DNA of 64,000 nucleotides from Sphingobacteriales bacterium (lineage in GTDB: Bacteria > Bacteroidota > Bacteroidia > Chitinophagales > UBA2359), in the NCBI GenBank assembly GCA_016711295.1, contig JADJTE010000007.1:1-64000 (forward strand). Direction: 5' to 3'. The notes under the pieces were generated by a model. The model was not told where the DNA came from. It ran no database searches and saw only the letters and a list, made by a program, of their open reading frames with translations. Below, piece after piece: positions 22,801-33,765 of the stretch; position 1 is the stretch's first letter, and every line of letters begins with the position of its first letter. The translations under genes were made by a program, and so were the position numbers.

Positions 22801-23642
22801 GGGCAGGCAGACAAATATAATTCGCTGATTTGGAATTGTGCGCCTATGGGTTCGTAGGCGGGCTGTATGGCATTGACGATGCTTGTGAGGTGTTTTACTA
22901 CTGCTTCGGGGCTGCCCGCAAGCGTGGTCATGCTATAATCGGCAAGGAGGGCGAGCCGTATTGTTTCGGTGCAATCATCGCGCAAACCGCCTATATCGTT
23001 GGGGCGGTCAAGTGGCAAGGTGATAGGCGAGGGTGGGGCGGGAGGATACTGAGCCGAGTGGTCATTGCCGCATTGGGCGGCTATTGAGGGCGTTCTTACT
23101 TGGTCGGTTGTATAAACGACTATGAGGTGAGGGGGGGCTTGTGGGACAAAATCGCGCAGGGCTTGTATGACCCAATAATTGCCAATAATGCCGCTGCAAT
23201 AAGTCGAGTCAAGGCAAAGGCGAACTTCGGCAGAAGCATTGGGCGGCACGGAAATAGCGGTTGTTTGTTTATCGGGCGGCAATACTGCACCGCTGTATGC
23301 CAAACGGCGGGGCGGTGGCAGGGTACTTGTTTTGCCCGCTTCGCCTACTATGCGAATCACCGCATCGTCAGCCCATAAATCGGGTACAGATGAAAGGTGT
23401 AGCAAGCCATCAAAGTAGCCTGTTAGTTGCAATCGCAGTAGGAAAGGTGCGTTGCCCGCTGGCAGAGCATCGGGCGAGGTGGGCAGGGCATAAACGCGAT
23501 ATTGCGCCAAATGAGGGGCGAGCCATTGGGCATAGCTTCGGCTATCAACGGGTGTAGGACGCAGCACAGCGGGATTTGCCCAAGCAGAATAGCCCCAAGT
23601 AAGTAGCCATGCCGCTACCCAATAGGAGTAGCTTTTTGTCAT
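19892..23642 (-). CDS. Secreted metzincin metalloprotease with FN3, MAM-like and EF-hand-like C-terminal domains (several indels)
   Basis: This is a zinc endopeptidase exported by the Sec and probably type IX route. The first 965 residues are intact. A signal peptide (VAAWLLTWGYSAWA) comes first. The reprolysin-like catalytic motif HELGHTINARHD lies at residues 364-375, with the methionine turn NIMYS right after. About three fibronectin III-like domains (about 415-690) follow, then a MAM/anchor-J-like beta-sandwich (about 780-935). Frame changes near 20745, 20705 and 20590 lead into a C-terminal module at 19892-20575. That module has two EF-hand-like loops (DADANGLINYAD and DWSLNKSVNSSD) instead of a type A sorting domain. 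The start lies 39 bp after the lptE stop, so co-transcription with lptE is possible. The substrate is unknown. Confidence 0.8.
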
Positions 23643-23681
23643 GAGAGCGGAAATTTATAAGCCTTAGAACGGCAGAGCGCA

Positions 23682-24191
23682 TTACCAATTGGCGAATGCC
23701 TTATTATATATGTCATCGATTACTTTTTGTACCAATACATCTATAAGCGCACTTTCTACGTCGCTGAGGTTGGCGTTTCGGTCAAAATTTTCAAACGATT
23801 TAAATACGTCTGTCCATTCCTCTTTGGTGACATTATTGCTATACACCACTCGGACGGAGAGCGTGAGTCGGTTCAGCAGGGCTTGGTCATTTGCGCCTGA
23901 CGCGGCAGGTTCAACTAAATAACTGACAATTGCGCCGCTCAACTCTACGTCGGGCTTATCTTTTCTGAGGTCTAAGCGGGCTTCGGACGTAAATTTGTTT
24001 TTGAGCCGCTCCAAAGGTAGGCAGTAGGATAGGAGGGGCATTGCTGGCTAATAGCTGAAAGTCGGATACTGAGAGGGTCTTGACGCGCGGGTCTATGGCT
24101 GCGCCGCTAAACGAATAGATGCCGCAGCCACTTAGGTAGATAGGCACACAACAGCCATCAAAACAGAGAAAAAGGCAAATCGGATAGGCAT
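23682..24191 (-). CDS. lptE: LPS-assembly lipoprotein LptE, Bacteroidota type (two indels)
   Basis: LptE plugs the LptD barrel and helps insert lipopolysaccharide into the outer membrane. After correcting single-base shifts near 24133 and 24012 the product is about 169 residues. It has a lipoprotein signal (MPIRFAFFSVLMAVVC) with lipobox LSGC, then IYSFSGAAIDPRVKT and ERLKNKFTSEARLDL. The ending DIYNKAFANW is highly typical of LptE in this phylum. The C-terminal 119 residues are intact in one frame. It is divergent from the kinase fusion gene (about 165 bp between starts) and followed closely by the metalloprotease. Confidence 0.82.
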
Positions 24192-24355
24192 GACAGAAAA
24201 CCCCTATATCTGCTTGGGGCAGGTATCGTACAACGAGGGGTATGCGGGATAAAGGGTGGAACAAAACGAATTATTGGGCTATCATTAGCTTAGACGTAGG
24301 CAAAGATAGCGGTATTATTGCTAATTTTGCGGCTTTTACCGATATTCTTTGCCCT

Positions 24356-25645
24356 ATGACCAATATACATCCTATTTTTGAACGCATGTTGCCACGCCGC
24401 GACAAAGAACAACTATTGAAACAACAAGGCAAAGTGTTGTGGCTTACGGGTTTGTCGGGGTCGGGAAAAAGCACTATTGCCATAGCCTTAGAGCGACATC
24501 TGCACGGGCAGGGCTACCTAACCCAATTATTAGACGGCGATAATGTGCGCACGGGCATCAACAATAATTTGGGATTCTCGGAAGCCGACCGACAAGAAAA
24601 TATCAGGCGTATTGCCGAAGTAGCCAAGTTGTTTGCCCAATGCGGTATTATTACTATTTGCTCCTTTGTAAGTCCTACGGAAGATTTGCGCCGTTTGGCT
24701 CAGGGCATCATTGGCGAAGATGATTTTATCGAAATTTATGTCAGTACGCCCTTGTCGGTATGCGAGCAACGCGACGTGAAGGGTTTGTACCAGAAGGCAC
24801 GTGCGGGATTATTGTCCAATTTTACGGGTATTGATGCGCCTTTTGAGCCGCCCATACGAGCAGACATAATTGTTCCCGCACACGAATGGAGCGTAGCGCA
24901 AGCCGTAGCCCATATTGCGCAATACATACACCCGCCTATGTATCCCAAAATCAATATCGCCGTTGATGGCTACGCCGCTTGTGGCAAAAGCACCATAGCC
25001 AAAGAATTAGCCAAACGCTTGGGCTATATATTCATCGATTCGGGGGCTATGTACCGCGCTGTCACCTTGTATCTGCTGCGACACCAGATAGCTGTGTCTG
25101 ACGCAGCAGCTATTGCCAAAGCCCTCGACGATATAAATATTAGCTTTGCGCCCAATCCCGAAACGGGCTATTCCGATACGTACCTCAACGGCGAAAACGT
25201 AGAACAACGCATTAGAGAGAGTGACGTATCGAACCTCGTCAGCCCAGTGAGTACGGTCAGAGCTGTGCGCCAATTTTTGGCGGCGCCGCAACAAGCCATC
25301 GGGCACCAAAAGGGCGTGGTGATGGACGGACGCGACATAGGTACGGTCGTCTTTCCCGATGCCGAACTAAAATTGTTCGTAACTGCCCGTATGGACGTGC
25401 GCACCGACCGCCGCTATTGCGAGTTGCTGCGAAAAAATATACCCGCCGACAAAAACGATATTGCTCGCAACCTCGCCGAGCGCGACCATTTAGACTCAAG
25501 CCGCACCGAAAGCCCCCTGCGCCAAGCCGCCGATGCCATTTTGTTTGATAATTCAGACCTAAATCCCCGCGAACAACTCAATACCGCATATACATGGGCT
25601 TTGGAACGTATCGAAAGGGCAAAAGCGGGGAGTGCGGTTGGATAA
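24356..25645 (+). CDS. cysC-cmk: Fused adenylylsulfate kinase (CysC) and cytidylate kinase (Cmk)
   Basis: One uninterrupted 429-residue frame carries two complete kinases. Residues 1-194 are a Bacteroidota-type APS kinase, which phosphorylates APS to PAPS: P-loop GLSGSGKST, LDGDNVRTGINNNLGFS, and the lid region DVKGLYQKARAG...FTGIDAPFEPP. Residues 195-429 are a CMP/dCMP kinase: P-loop DGYAACGKST, DSGAMYRAVTLYLL, VVMDGRDIGTVVFPDA, and a lid with RDHLDSSRTESPL. The Cmk part begins exactly where a free-standing Cmk would start (ATG 24938, MYPKINIAVDG), and the APS kinase stop codon is absent. An internal start at 24938 could still give free Cmk. No frameshift is needed. I do not recognise this fusion from known families. 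Confidence 0.9.
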   Translation: MTNIHPIFERMLPRRDKEQLLKQQGKVLWLTGLSGSGKSTIAIALERHLHGQGYLTQLLDGDNVRTGINNNLGFSEADRQENIRRIAEVAKLFAQCGIITICSFVSPTEDLRRLAQGIIGEDDFIEIYVSTPLSVCEQRDVKGLYQKARAGLLSNFTGIDAPFEPPIRADIIVPAHEWSVAQAVAHIAQYIHPPMYPKINIAVDGYAACGKSTIAKELAKRLGYIFIDSGAMYRAVTLYLLRHQIAVSDAAAIAKALDDINISFAPNPETGYSDTYLNGENVEQRIRESDVSNLVSPVSTVRAVRQFLAAPQQAIGHQKGVVMDGRDIGTVVFPDAELKLFVTARMDVRTDRRYCELLRKNIPADKNDIARNLAERDHLDSSRTESPLRQAADAILFDNSDLNPREQLNTAYTWALERIERAKAGSAVG

Positions 25646-25841
25646 TATACCTCGTAGGAGCAAAACATTGCTAAGAGCTGAAAACTTCAGAAAAACCTTT
25701 TTCCCGTTAAAAATGAGCCTAAACCTTGATAGAAAGGCATAACAGTTAGGGCTTAGGGGAGTGAATTTCCCTTCTTTGAGGGGCTTAGAGGGAGTCTATA
25801 GTTCTTAGAATATTTAGAAACTACATAAAGCTACGCCTTTT

Positions 25842-25954
25842 GTAACTATTTAGCCTTGTAGGGGGAACTAATCGAATATGCAGCGATGTCAGGCATTATT
25901 AGATAAGTATTGCTCATTACCCCATACCCAGAACCCTATACCCTAAATGGTTAC
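25842..25954 (+). repeat. MITE-like intergenic element, copy 3 (short form)
   Basis: A 113-bp copy nearly identical to copies 2 and 6. The right end is CTAAATGGTTAC, one base off the consensus. It lies in the 650-bp gap between the kinase fusion and the giant surface protein, which otherwise holds only the hairpin at 26079. Confidence 0.85.
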
Positions 25955-26078
25955 CGCCTTTTTACTAAAAAACAACCCAATACGATTTCTCCGAAGTTTT
26001 CGGTCGGAACTGTTCCGTAAAATCGGGGAATTGCGGAATAATTGCGGGCAATTGTTTGGGAAAATATGAGCAGAAAAG

Positions 26079-26111
26079 CCGCCGAATCGCACAAAAAGTG
26101 CGATTCGGCGG
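26079..26111. other. Perfect 14-bp inverted repeat (hairpin)
   Basis: CCGCCGAATCGCAC and GTGCGATTCGGCGG face each other across a 5-base A loop. No T-run follows on either strand, so its function (terminator, protein-binding site or small structured RNA) is open. Confidence 0.6.
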
Positions 26112-26298
26112 TTGGCATTTGGGATAAGCCCAATATTGAAAAGGTCAAAATGGGCAAGCAATTGCCGAGATAGCTATTTTTTTGCGATTTTGCCCTTGCT
26201 TTCATAGTGAAATTATTTGCCCTATCAAGTCTATTAAATGACTACTCAATTTTGTAGCGTTGCCCTTGTATATTTCTTCTAAATCAAACTTCACAGCC

Positions 26299-29200
26299 AT
26301 GAGATCGTTATTCGTTTACCTATCCGCGTATGGGTTCAGCATGAGGCTATTGCTACCCACCGCCTTGCTTGCCCAAACCATCGGAGGTACTACTACTGTT
26401 TGCGAGGGCGAATGCCTATCTTATACCGCCAGCGGCGGTACAGCCCCCTACACTTGGACGGTGACGGGCGGCACGCCTACCTTGTTTGTAGGCACTAATG
26501 TTAATATTTGCTGGGGAACGAGTGGTAGCGGCAACATCACACTAACCGATGCCAGCAATGCCACTACTACCGCTACAATAACCATCAACCCCAAGCCTAC
26601 GCCTACTATTGTGCCGCCTATTGTGCCCGCCTGCCCTGCCATTAATTCGGGCGCGGTGCCTTCTGACAACCATACCAATAATTGTCAAAAAGCTTGTGCC
26701 AATAGTTGCGCTTTGTATTATGTGCCTTATACGACGGGTAGCACCTACGTTTGGTCGGCGAGCGGGCATGTTTCGCTTACGCCTTCGGGGTCGGGCAATA
26801 GCCAAGCTACTGTTTGTTGGGGCAATGTGGGCAATGGTTCGCTCAAAGTAGTAGAGACTAACGTATTTGGTTGCCAAGACTCGACCAGAATTTGCATCAA
26901 TAAAATACCATCGCCTACTGCTGCCTTTACGCCTGGTCCTAATATTACGGTTTGTCAAGGGCAAACTGTATCGTTCAACAATACATCTACGGGAGCCGTA
27001 TCGTATTTATGGACATTTGGCGGCGGCTCGCCTGCTGCGTCCACGCAAACCCACCCGACCGCTATCGTTCAGTACCGTAGGCACTTGGACAGTGACGCTA
27101 CTTGTTCAAAACCAATGTTTATGCAGCGATACTGCCACTGCTACGGTAACGGTATTTCTGGACAGGTCCGCCTATTGAATGTGTTTCTGCTTTGTGTGCG
27201 GGTAGCAATGCCACCGAGCAGCACCCCACCGGGCTGCGGTCTCCTTATACATGGGGCATCACAGGCGGCACTATTACGAGTGGTGCGGGTACGCCCAATA
27301 TTACAGTAGCTTGGGGTTTTACGCCTCCATTTACGCTTAGTCTTAGTGCAGGTGGCTGTGGCTATTGCCCTATGCCTACGACGCTTAATGTACCCATCAT
27401 TCCTTTGACTATGCCCATTGCAGGCACAACCACGCCTTGCTATGGCGATTTGGCTACCTATAGTTTAGTAGGCAATACCTGTGGAGGCAGCTACCATACT
27501 TGGACTATCAACCCGTCGTTGGGCTATATTGTCAGTGGGCAGGGTAGCCAAACAATTATGGTACAATGGCACCCCGCATTTAGCAATTGGTGTAACCCCA
27601 CGCCTACGGCTATTAGCGTAGTATATGATAATTGTTATTTAGATTGCGAGCATGGTAGTGGTTCGCTGAATGTGACGCTCTTGCCCGAATTTTTGACCGA
27701 AGGCCCGGCAGAGGGATGCGTGGGCTTGCCCGCTACGTTCAGGGCGGCTTGCAGCTTTGGATTCCCGAATTTTACGCCTACGCTTTGCAATTGGTCTATT
27801 ATTACACCTTCCAATACGATTATTCCCAATGTAGCACTTAATACGGCTACGCTCAATTATAGTGGTTGGACTACTTCGGGTACTTATACCGTAGTAGCTA
27901 CGGCGGTTAATCCTGCTAATTGGTGCAATGCCACCTACAGCACTACTATCGATATAATGCCTCTGCCCCCTGCTCCTACCAATATCACAGGACCGACAAC
28001 GGTTTGCCCCAATAGCACCTATACCTACCAAGCCATTGCGTCGCCTTTTGTGGGTATTTTTAATTGGACGGCGACGAATGGTACGGTAGTGCCCATTAAT
28101 GGCAATACCGTCAATGTGACCTGGGGCGCGTCGGGTCCGTATAGCGTATCCGTATCGCAGCAAGACATCAATAGCCCCAATTGTCCGTCTCTACCATTTA
28201 CCCTTAATGTAAGTAAATATACGCCTGCTGCACCTACGGGTTTGACCACAGTTTGTTTGGGGCAGACTACTACGTATAGTGTACCGTCAATACCAGGCAG
28301 TAATTATATATGGAGCATTAGCCCTTCGGGGGCGGGGTCGTTTTTGGGCAGTACCTTGGGCAATACCGTGACAGTACAATGGAATGTGGCAGGTGCGGCT
28401 ACGCTATCGCTCAATTTATGTGGGCAAACGAGCAATCAGAATATAACCGTCAGCCCGACTACTGTCATTAGCCTTACGCCTGTGAGCTACTGCGCAGGCA
28501 GCAGTGCTACTCTTAACGCACCCGTATCGGTATGTGCGCCTTATGTATGGAAAAATGCAATGAATATTGTTATAGGCACTGGCTCAACGGTATCAGTCAG
28601 TACGGCGGGCTATTATAGCCTGACCGCAACTAATTGTAGCACGGGTTGTGCGGCGATAGGTACGGTATTGGTTACACAGAACCCCGCACCCGTAGCAGCC
28701 ATCACCACGCCCGACCCGACTAATTATTGCGGCTCGGCTACCATCAACAACATGCTATATGCCCAAAATAATCCGGGCTATACGTTTCAATGGTATAATG
28801 GCGCAACGCCAGTAGGCACAGGACCCACCTATAATGCCACTACAACGGGGGCTTATAGCGTTGTAGTCACCAATAGCTTTGGTTGTACCGCTACATCTAA
28901 CATTATCAATATAACGTATGTGCCCACTTGCCCAGTCCCTTGTACGCCCGTGGGCACGGTAGCGGGTTTGGCTACCCCCACGCCTCAGTGCAACACCTGG
29001 AATTTTAGCGGCACAGCCACCAATGCCACTATTACGGGCTGGACTTATGGCAATGGATTTTCGGGGGCTAACCCTTCTACCCATGTCTATCCGCAGGCGG
29101 GCTATTATACGGCTACCATTTATGCAGTAGATGCCAATGGCTGTCCTATTTCCATGAATCGCCTTGTCACCGTACCCGTTGCACCCGATTTCGGCTATAC

Positions 29201-32200
29201 GGCTACTTGTAACCGCTTAGTATCGTTCAATGGCAATTTGTCTACGTTCGTATCGCCGTATAGCATCACGGCTTATACGTGGAACTTCGGCGACCCCGCC
29301 AGCGGCGTTAATAATACGGCTACGGGGGCTACACCTACGCATACGTTTGTCGGCGTGGGCAATACATTCAACGTTACGCTTACTATTTCGTCGAGCAGTG
29401 GCTGTACGGCGAGTATTGTTTTGCCAGTCAATGTCTATCCGCAGGCTACGGCAGTTATTGCGCCGCCCGTTGCTGCTTGTGCGGGTTCGGGTATTTCGTT
29501 CAGTGGTGCGGGGTCTTTGGGCACATTGGTAGGCTATGCTTGGGATTTTGGCGATCCTGGCAGTGGTACTGCTAATACGTCGCCGCTTGTTAGTCCTTCG
29601 CATACCTATTTTACAGGCGGTACTTATACCGTCACCCTCACCGTAACGGATATCTACGGCTGTACGGCAAATACTACGGCATCGGTTAATGTAGCACCCA
29701 ATCCCCTCACAGGTACGATTAGCGTTAGCCCATCGGCAGCGGTTTGTTTGGGTACTACTGTTACGCTTACTGCGCCCAATCCGGGCAATACTTATTTGTG
29801 GTCTAACGGACAAACGACCCAGAGTATTAGTGCCGCTGCGAGCGGAACATACAGCGTGACAATTAGCAATGCCAATGCTTGCAACTATATACCGCCTACC
29901 CAGACGGTGACAATTTATCCCGCGCCTGCGGTGGTTATCGAGGGTCCAACCGAAATTTGCGAAGGCGACGAGGCTGTCCTAAAAGTATCACCTTGTAACC
30001 CCGGATATAGCTATGCTTGGTCAAACTCTGGTGCTATTTGCGCTACTAATATAAGCAACCAATTTTCGCCGCTACCCGCGGGTTCGCATACCTTTACGGT
30101 GACAGTAACGAGTACTACTGCTCCTAACTGCTCGGTTGTATTGAGTCATACGATACAAGTATATCCCTTGCCCGCACCTTTTACTATTACCTCGTCGCCG
30201 GGCGGCAATATCTGCGAAGGCACAACAGTTACGTTTAGCGCACCTGCGAATCCTGCGGTCACTTATTTTTGGAGTACGGGACAGAGCGGAAACAGCATTA
30301 CCATACCCAATGCTTCGGCGGGCGGGTACTATGCTATGGCGATAGATAATATAACGGGCTGCGAAAGGAAGAGCAATACCATAGAGGTATATCCTTTGCC
30401 TGATGTGTGTATGGCACCGCAGGGTTGTTATACCGCCTTATGTTGCGATACGCTTTGCGTTGCATTAGACCCCAATATTACGGTCTACCAATGGTATTTT
30501 AATGGCATACCTATCTTAGGTGCTGTAAACAATACCTTTACGACTTGCTACGATACGCTGGGTACAGGTGTATATCAAGTATTATTGACCAATATTTGGG
30601 GCTGCTCTGCCTTATCGCCGCCCCTCAACCTCACTATTCTGCCTTGTGATACGGCTTGTGCTTTTATTGTAGAAGATAGTATTCGTTGCGTGCAATCACC
30701 TACGGGTATGAGTTTCCAATACGGTTTTCAGTTGCTCAATAATAGTGGTTTTACGGTCAATTCAGTTCAGTTAGTGGGCATTACTTCTACGGGAGCAACG
30801 CCGAGTATTAGCCCTAATCCTATGAACATTACGCCAATACCCAATAATTCGTCGGGGGCAGCGCAGTGGTTCAATATAGGAGGTGCAGGCGTGACTGCGG
30901 GCGATACGGTTTGTTTCCAAATCAATGTAGCAAAAATGATAGGGACGGTAATGGATAGCTGTTGTACCTCGCCGCTAACGCATTGCGTGGTATTGCCGCA
31001 ATGTTGCAATTGCAACTTCGAAGAGTTTCAGGCGCAGGTCAATCAGGGTTTTAGCATAGTGCCTACGGGCGTATGCGGGCAGTATATCCTAACGCCCCAA
31101 GCCTTGGGCCCTTGCGATAGCGTAGAGTGGCTCATATCGCCACCGCTGTACTCGATAGGCAATTCGCCCGTCCTTGTCAATCTGCCAACGGGCACGCACT
31201 ATGTTTGTATGGTTGTGACACGTTATGATGCCAACGGCAATATATGTGCTATCTATGAAAAGTGTATCAATATTGTAGTGCCGCCTTGTTGTGTATGCGA
31301 CGAAAACTTCTTTAACCAAGTGCAACTCGGGTTTAGTATAAGCACTTCGGGCTATACCGCAACGCTTACGCCCTTGGGTGTGTTCAATAACAACTGCGAT
31401 GTAGTGCAATGGTCTTATACGAGTAATTTCATGTCGGTTATTATGGGAAGTAGTGTAGGCAGCAATCCGTTTAATTATACATTCCCGGTTCGGGATTTTA
31501 TACCATATGTGTGTAACGCGCACCCAAGCCGATGGTACGACCTGCCAATATTGCGTATGCCGCAAACTATGGATACCGCCCATTATCATCAGCGATGATG
31601 ATACGGATATTTTGGACGTAGCAGCAGCCCAAATTATTGCAGCACCGCATTGGCACGGCTGCGGTAAGATATGGACAGACGTAGCCAGAGACCTACTATA
31701 CGAAACACAAAACGGTACTGTGAGCTATGACCCAGCAAACAGCGGCTTCACATATAACCCCGATGAAGGCTTTGTCGGTACAGACGTGTTTAGTTACCTG
31801 CTCTGTATAGACGACGGACTCGAAACACAACCCTGCGACACGGTGACGGTAGTACTTACGGTAGGAGCAAGCGCACCCGTGGGCCTACACCTCCAAGCGT
31901 GGTTGAGTGGTGCATTTATACCTGCATCGCAAACAATGCGCACCGAATTGATAGCAGATGACCTATTGCCTATCGAGCAGCCTTTTGATTGTGCGCCTTG
32001 GTTCTATACGGGAAGCGAGGGTTTTGCAAACATAAGTAGTATGCCGCCTACAATGGTCGATTATGTATTGGTAGAAGCACGACCCGCTGCCGATATCAAC
32101 AGTATAGCCGAGCGCGTAGCCGCTTATATCTTGTCAGACGGTACGATAAGCAATAGCCTGATGATGCCCGATGCTACATTGCCCGATGCGGTCTATTTCA

Positions 32201-32568
32201 GCAATTTGTCGCCTAATGGGTCTTATTATTTTGTGTTGCGCCACCAAAACCACTTGCCCGTAATTACTGCCAACCCCCACAATACGAGCAACCCTGCCCT
32301 TGTCGACTTTACACAGCCCGCCAATATATTGGACGGTAGCGGGCAGCTCACCAATTTGGGCAACGGCAAATATGGCTTAAAATCGGGCGACATCAGTGCC
32401 AACGGTGTTATTACAGTTGCAGACTTTAATATCTTTACCCCTCAAACGGCGGGTGTGAATGTGTATACCCCTGCCGATTGTAATTTGGACGGCAATGTCA
32501 CGGTAGCCGACTTCAACCAATTTAGCTCCAATGCGAGTGCCATAGGTGTCAGCATAGTGCGCTATTGA
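26299..32568 (+). CDS. Giant PKD/Ig-repeat surface protein with EF-hand-like C-terminal module (three indels)
   Basis: The reconstructed protein has about 2090 residues, likely exported by type IX secretion as an adhesin or structural surface protein. The start at 26299 gives a signal peptide (MRLLLPTALLAQT). Tandem Ig/PKD-like domains follow, many with a CxGxxxxxxA...YxW pattern. PKD signatures lie at about 29280 (WNFGD) and 29548 (WDFGD). Near 31740-31820 is a cadherin-like repeat (YNPDEGFVGTDVFSY). The last 220 residues repeat the C-terminal module of the metalloprotease, with loops DISANGVITVAD and DCNLDGNVTVAD. Frame changes near 27055, 27170 and 31505 need single-base corrections. A strong hairpin follows the stop. 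Confidence 0.78.
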
Positions 32569-32588
32569 TGATGCTACGATAGAATAAA

Positions 32589-32625
32589 CATCGCCCGCCT
32601 TCTCAATTTGGGAAGGCGGGCGATG
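32589..32625 (+). terminator. Hairpin terminator of the giant surface-protein gene
   Basis: A perfect 14-bp stem, CATCGCCCGCCTTC facing GAAGGCGGGCGATG with a 9-base loop, lies 20 bases past the stop codon at 32568. A short T-containing stretch follows. Confidence 0.65.
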
Positions 32626-32655
32626 CTGTTTATGGGCAAAAAGAAATGTTTTTTG

Positions 32656-32777
32656 GTAACTATTTAGGGTATAGGGTTTTGGGTATGGGGTAATGAGCAA
32701 TATTTATCTAATAATGCCTGACATTGCTGCATATTCGATTAGAAATGGCTATTTCCCTTACAAGGCTATATAGTTAC
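32656..32777 (-). repeat. MITE-like intergenic element, copy 4 (inverted)
   Basis: A 122-bp copy in the opposite orientation, with GTAACTATTTAGGGTATAGG at its left end and TAGTTAC at its right. It lies between a terminator hairpin and a convergent gene. Confidence 0.85.
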
Positions 32778-32891
32778 GTTTTTTGTTAGCTTTGGCACTC
32801 AATAAACCGCTGCTAAGGTTCGGGTTGGCGGTTACTATGCGAAGTTGCCGCGCTGATAATTCAAGCGCGTGCTATCTTATGCGTTATTTTT

Positions 32892-33233
32892 TTAATGCTG
32901 TACGATGAGCCGTCCGGTAGATACGCGCACGTTGTTTTGCAAAATAAAGTAGAAATATACACTCGTATCCATTCTCGATACGTCTAAGGATAGTTGGCTA
33001 CCACTGACATTTTGGTAGGTGGCAATTTTGCTACCTATCACATTGAATAGCTCGACACGGTGTATTTTTTCTGCGGGGTTATAAAATTTGATGGTGGCTA
33101 TATCGCGGGCAGGGTTGGGCGTAACCACCGAATAGGTGCGCTCGCTGCTTGATGATGGGTTATGAGGGGCGGGGGCTGGTAGTATCAAATAGCTCGATAG
33201 AACGAATAATAAGGTGGTAATGATTGTTTTCAT
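32892..33233 (-). CDS. Stand-alone type IX sorting-domain protein (113 aa)
   Basis: The start at 33233 (MKTIITTLLFVLSSYLILPA) gives a signal peptide. A Ser/Pro linker follows, and then almost the whole protein is a type A C-terminal sorting domain: VVTPNPARDIATIKFYN, HRVELFNVIGSKIATY, terminal STGRLIVQH. There is essentially no passenger domain. An upstream extension of 62 codons is open but is not secretion-like. Possible roles are a remnant of a larger cargo, or a small surface or decoy peptide handled by the sorting machinery; neither can be decided from sequence. Confidence 0.75.
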   Translation of the reverse strand: MKTIITTLLFVLSSYLILPAPAPHNPSSSSERTYSVVTPNPARDIATIKFYNPAEKIHRVELFNVIGSKIATYQNVSGSQLSLDVSRMDTSVYFYFILQNNVRVSTGRLIVQH

Positions 33234-33765
33234 AATCTTGATAAGGGTAAACAGTGTTTCAAAATTTGAGTGATAAAATTGGGTTTTACTTGGTTGTATA
33301 ACAATAATTGCGCCAAAAAGTGTGCAGATGGATAGAAATACTTGGTTAATATTGGGTATTTGGGGCGAAGCAAAGAACAGGACTATAACTAAGACGGTAT
33401 TTTGGGCAAATGGTTGCATGGTTTGCTTTGCATTTGCGCAATAAATAAAATATTACAGTTATTGTGCGGAAGCAAAACAACCGTCTATCGGATAAAATAG
33501 CCGAAATGCAATAACTATTGAGGTACTGAAAACATACCGTACCTCATGTTATTTATTTATAGTTTTAGATTTCGGGCAAATTTAGTACAAGTTTTAGAAT
33601 AAAAAAAATAAAGTGGGAAAAAAGATGTAAAAATTGCGTTCTAAAAAATGAAAATGTGCCATCTTTGAGCAAATTTTTCGCTGTGTTTGCCCATAAATTC
33701 CATCTGCCAACAAGGTAAAAATATAAATAGTTGTGTTTGAATAATAATTTAAAATCAAATTAACC
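33234..33765. other. 532-bp gene-free gap with a small hairpin
   Basis: AT-rich spacer between divergent genes. It contains an 8-bp inverted repeat TGAGGTAC/GTACCTCA around 33518-33545 and poly-A/T tracts near 33600. No coding region or recognised promoter is seen. Confidence 0.4.

Noticed and set aside
25943..26205. Two overlapping minus-strand frames of 72 and 84 codons
   Set aside because: Both lie across a repeat end and a hairpin, show no family features, and no start signals favour either.
27635..29813. Antisense frames of 70-200 codons inside the giant surface genes
   Set aside because: Arg/Ser-rich translations typical of shadows opposite Thr/Gly/Ala-rich coding sequence.
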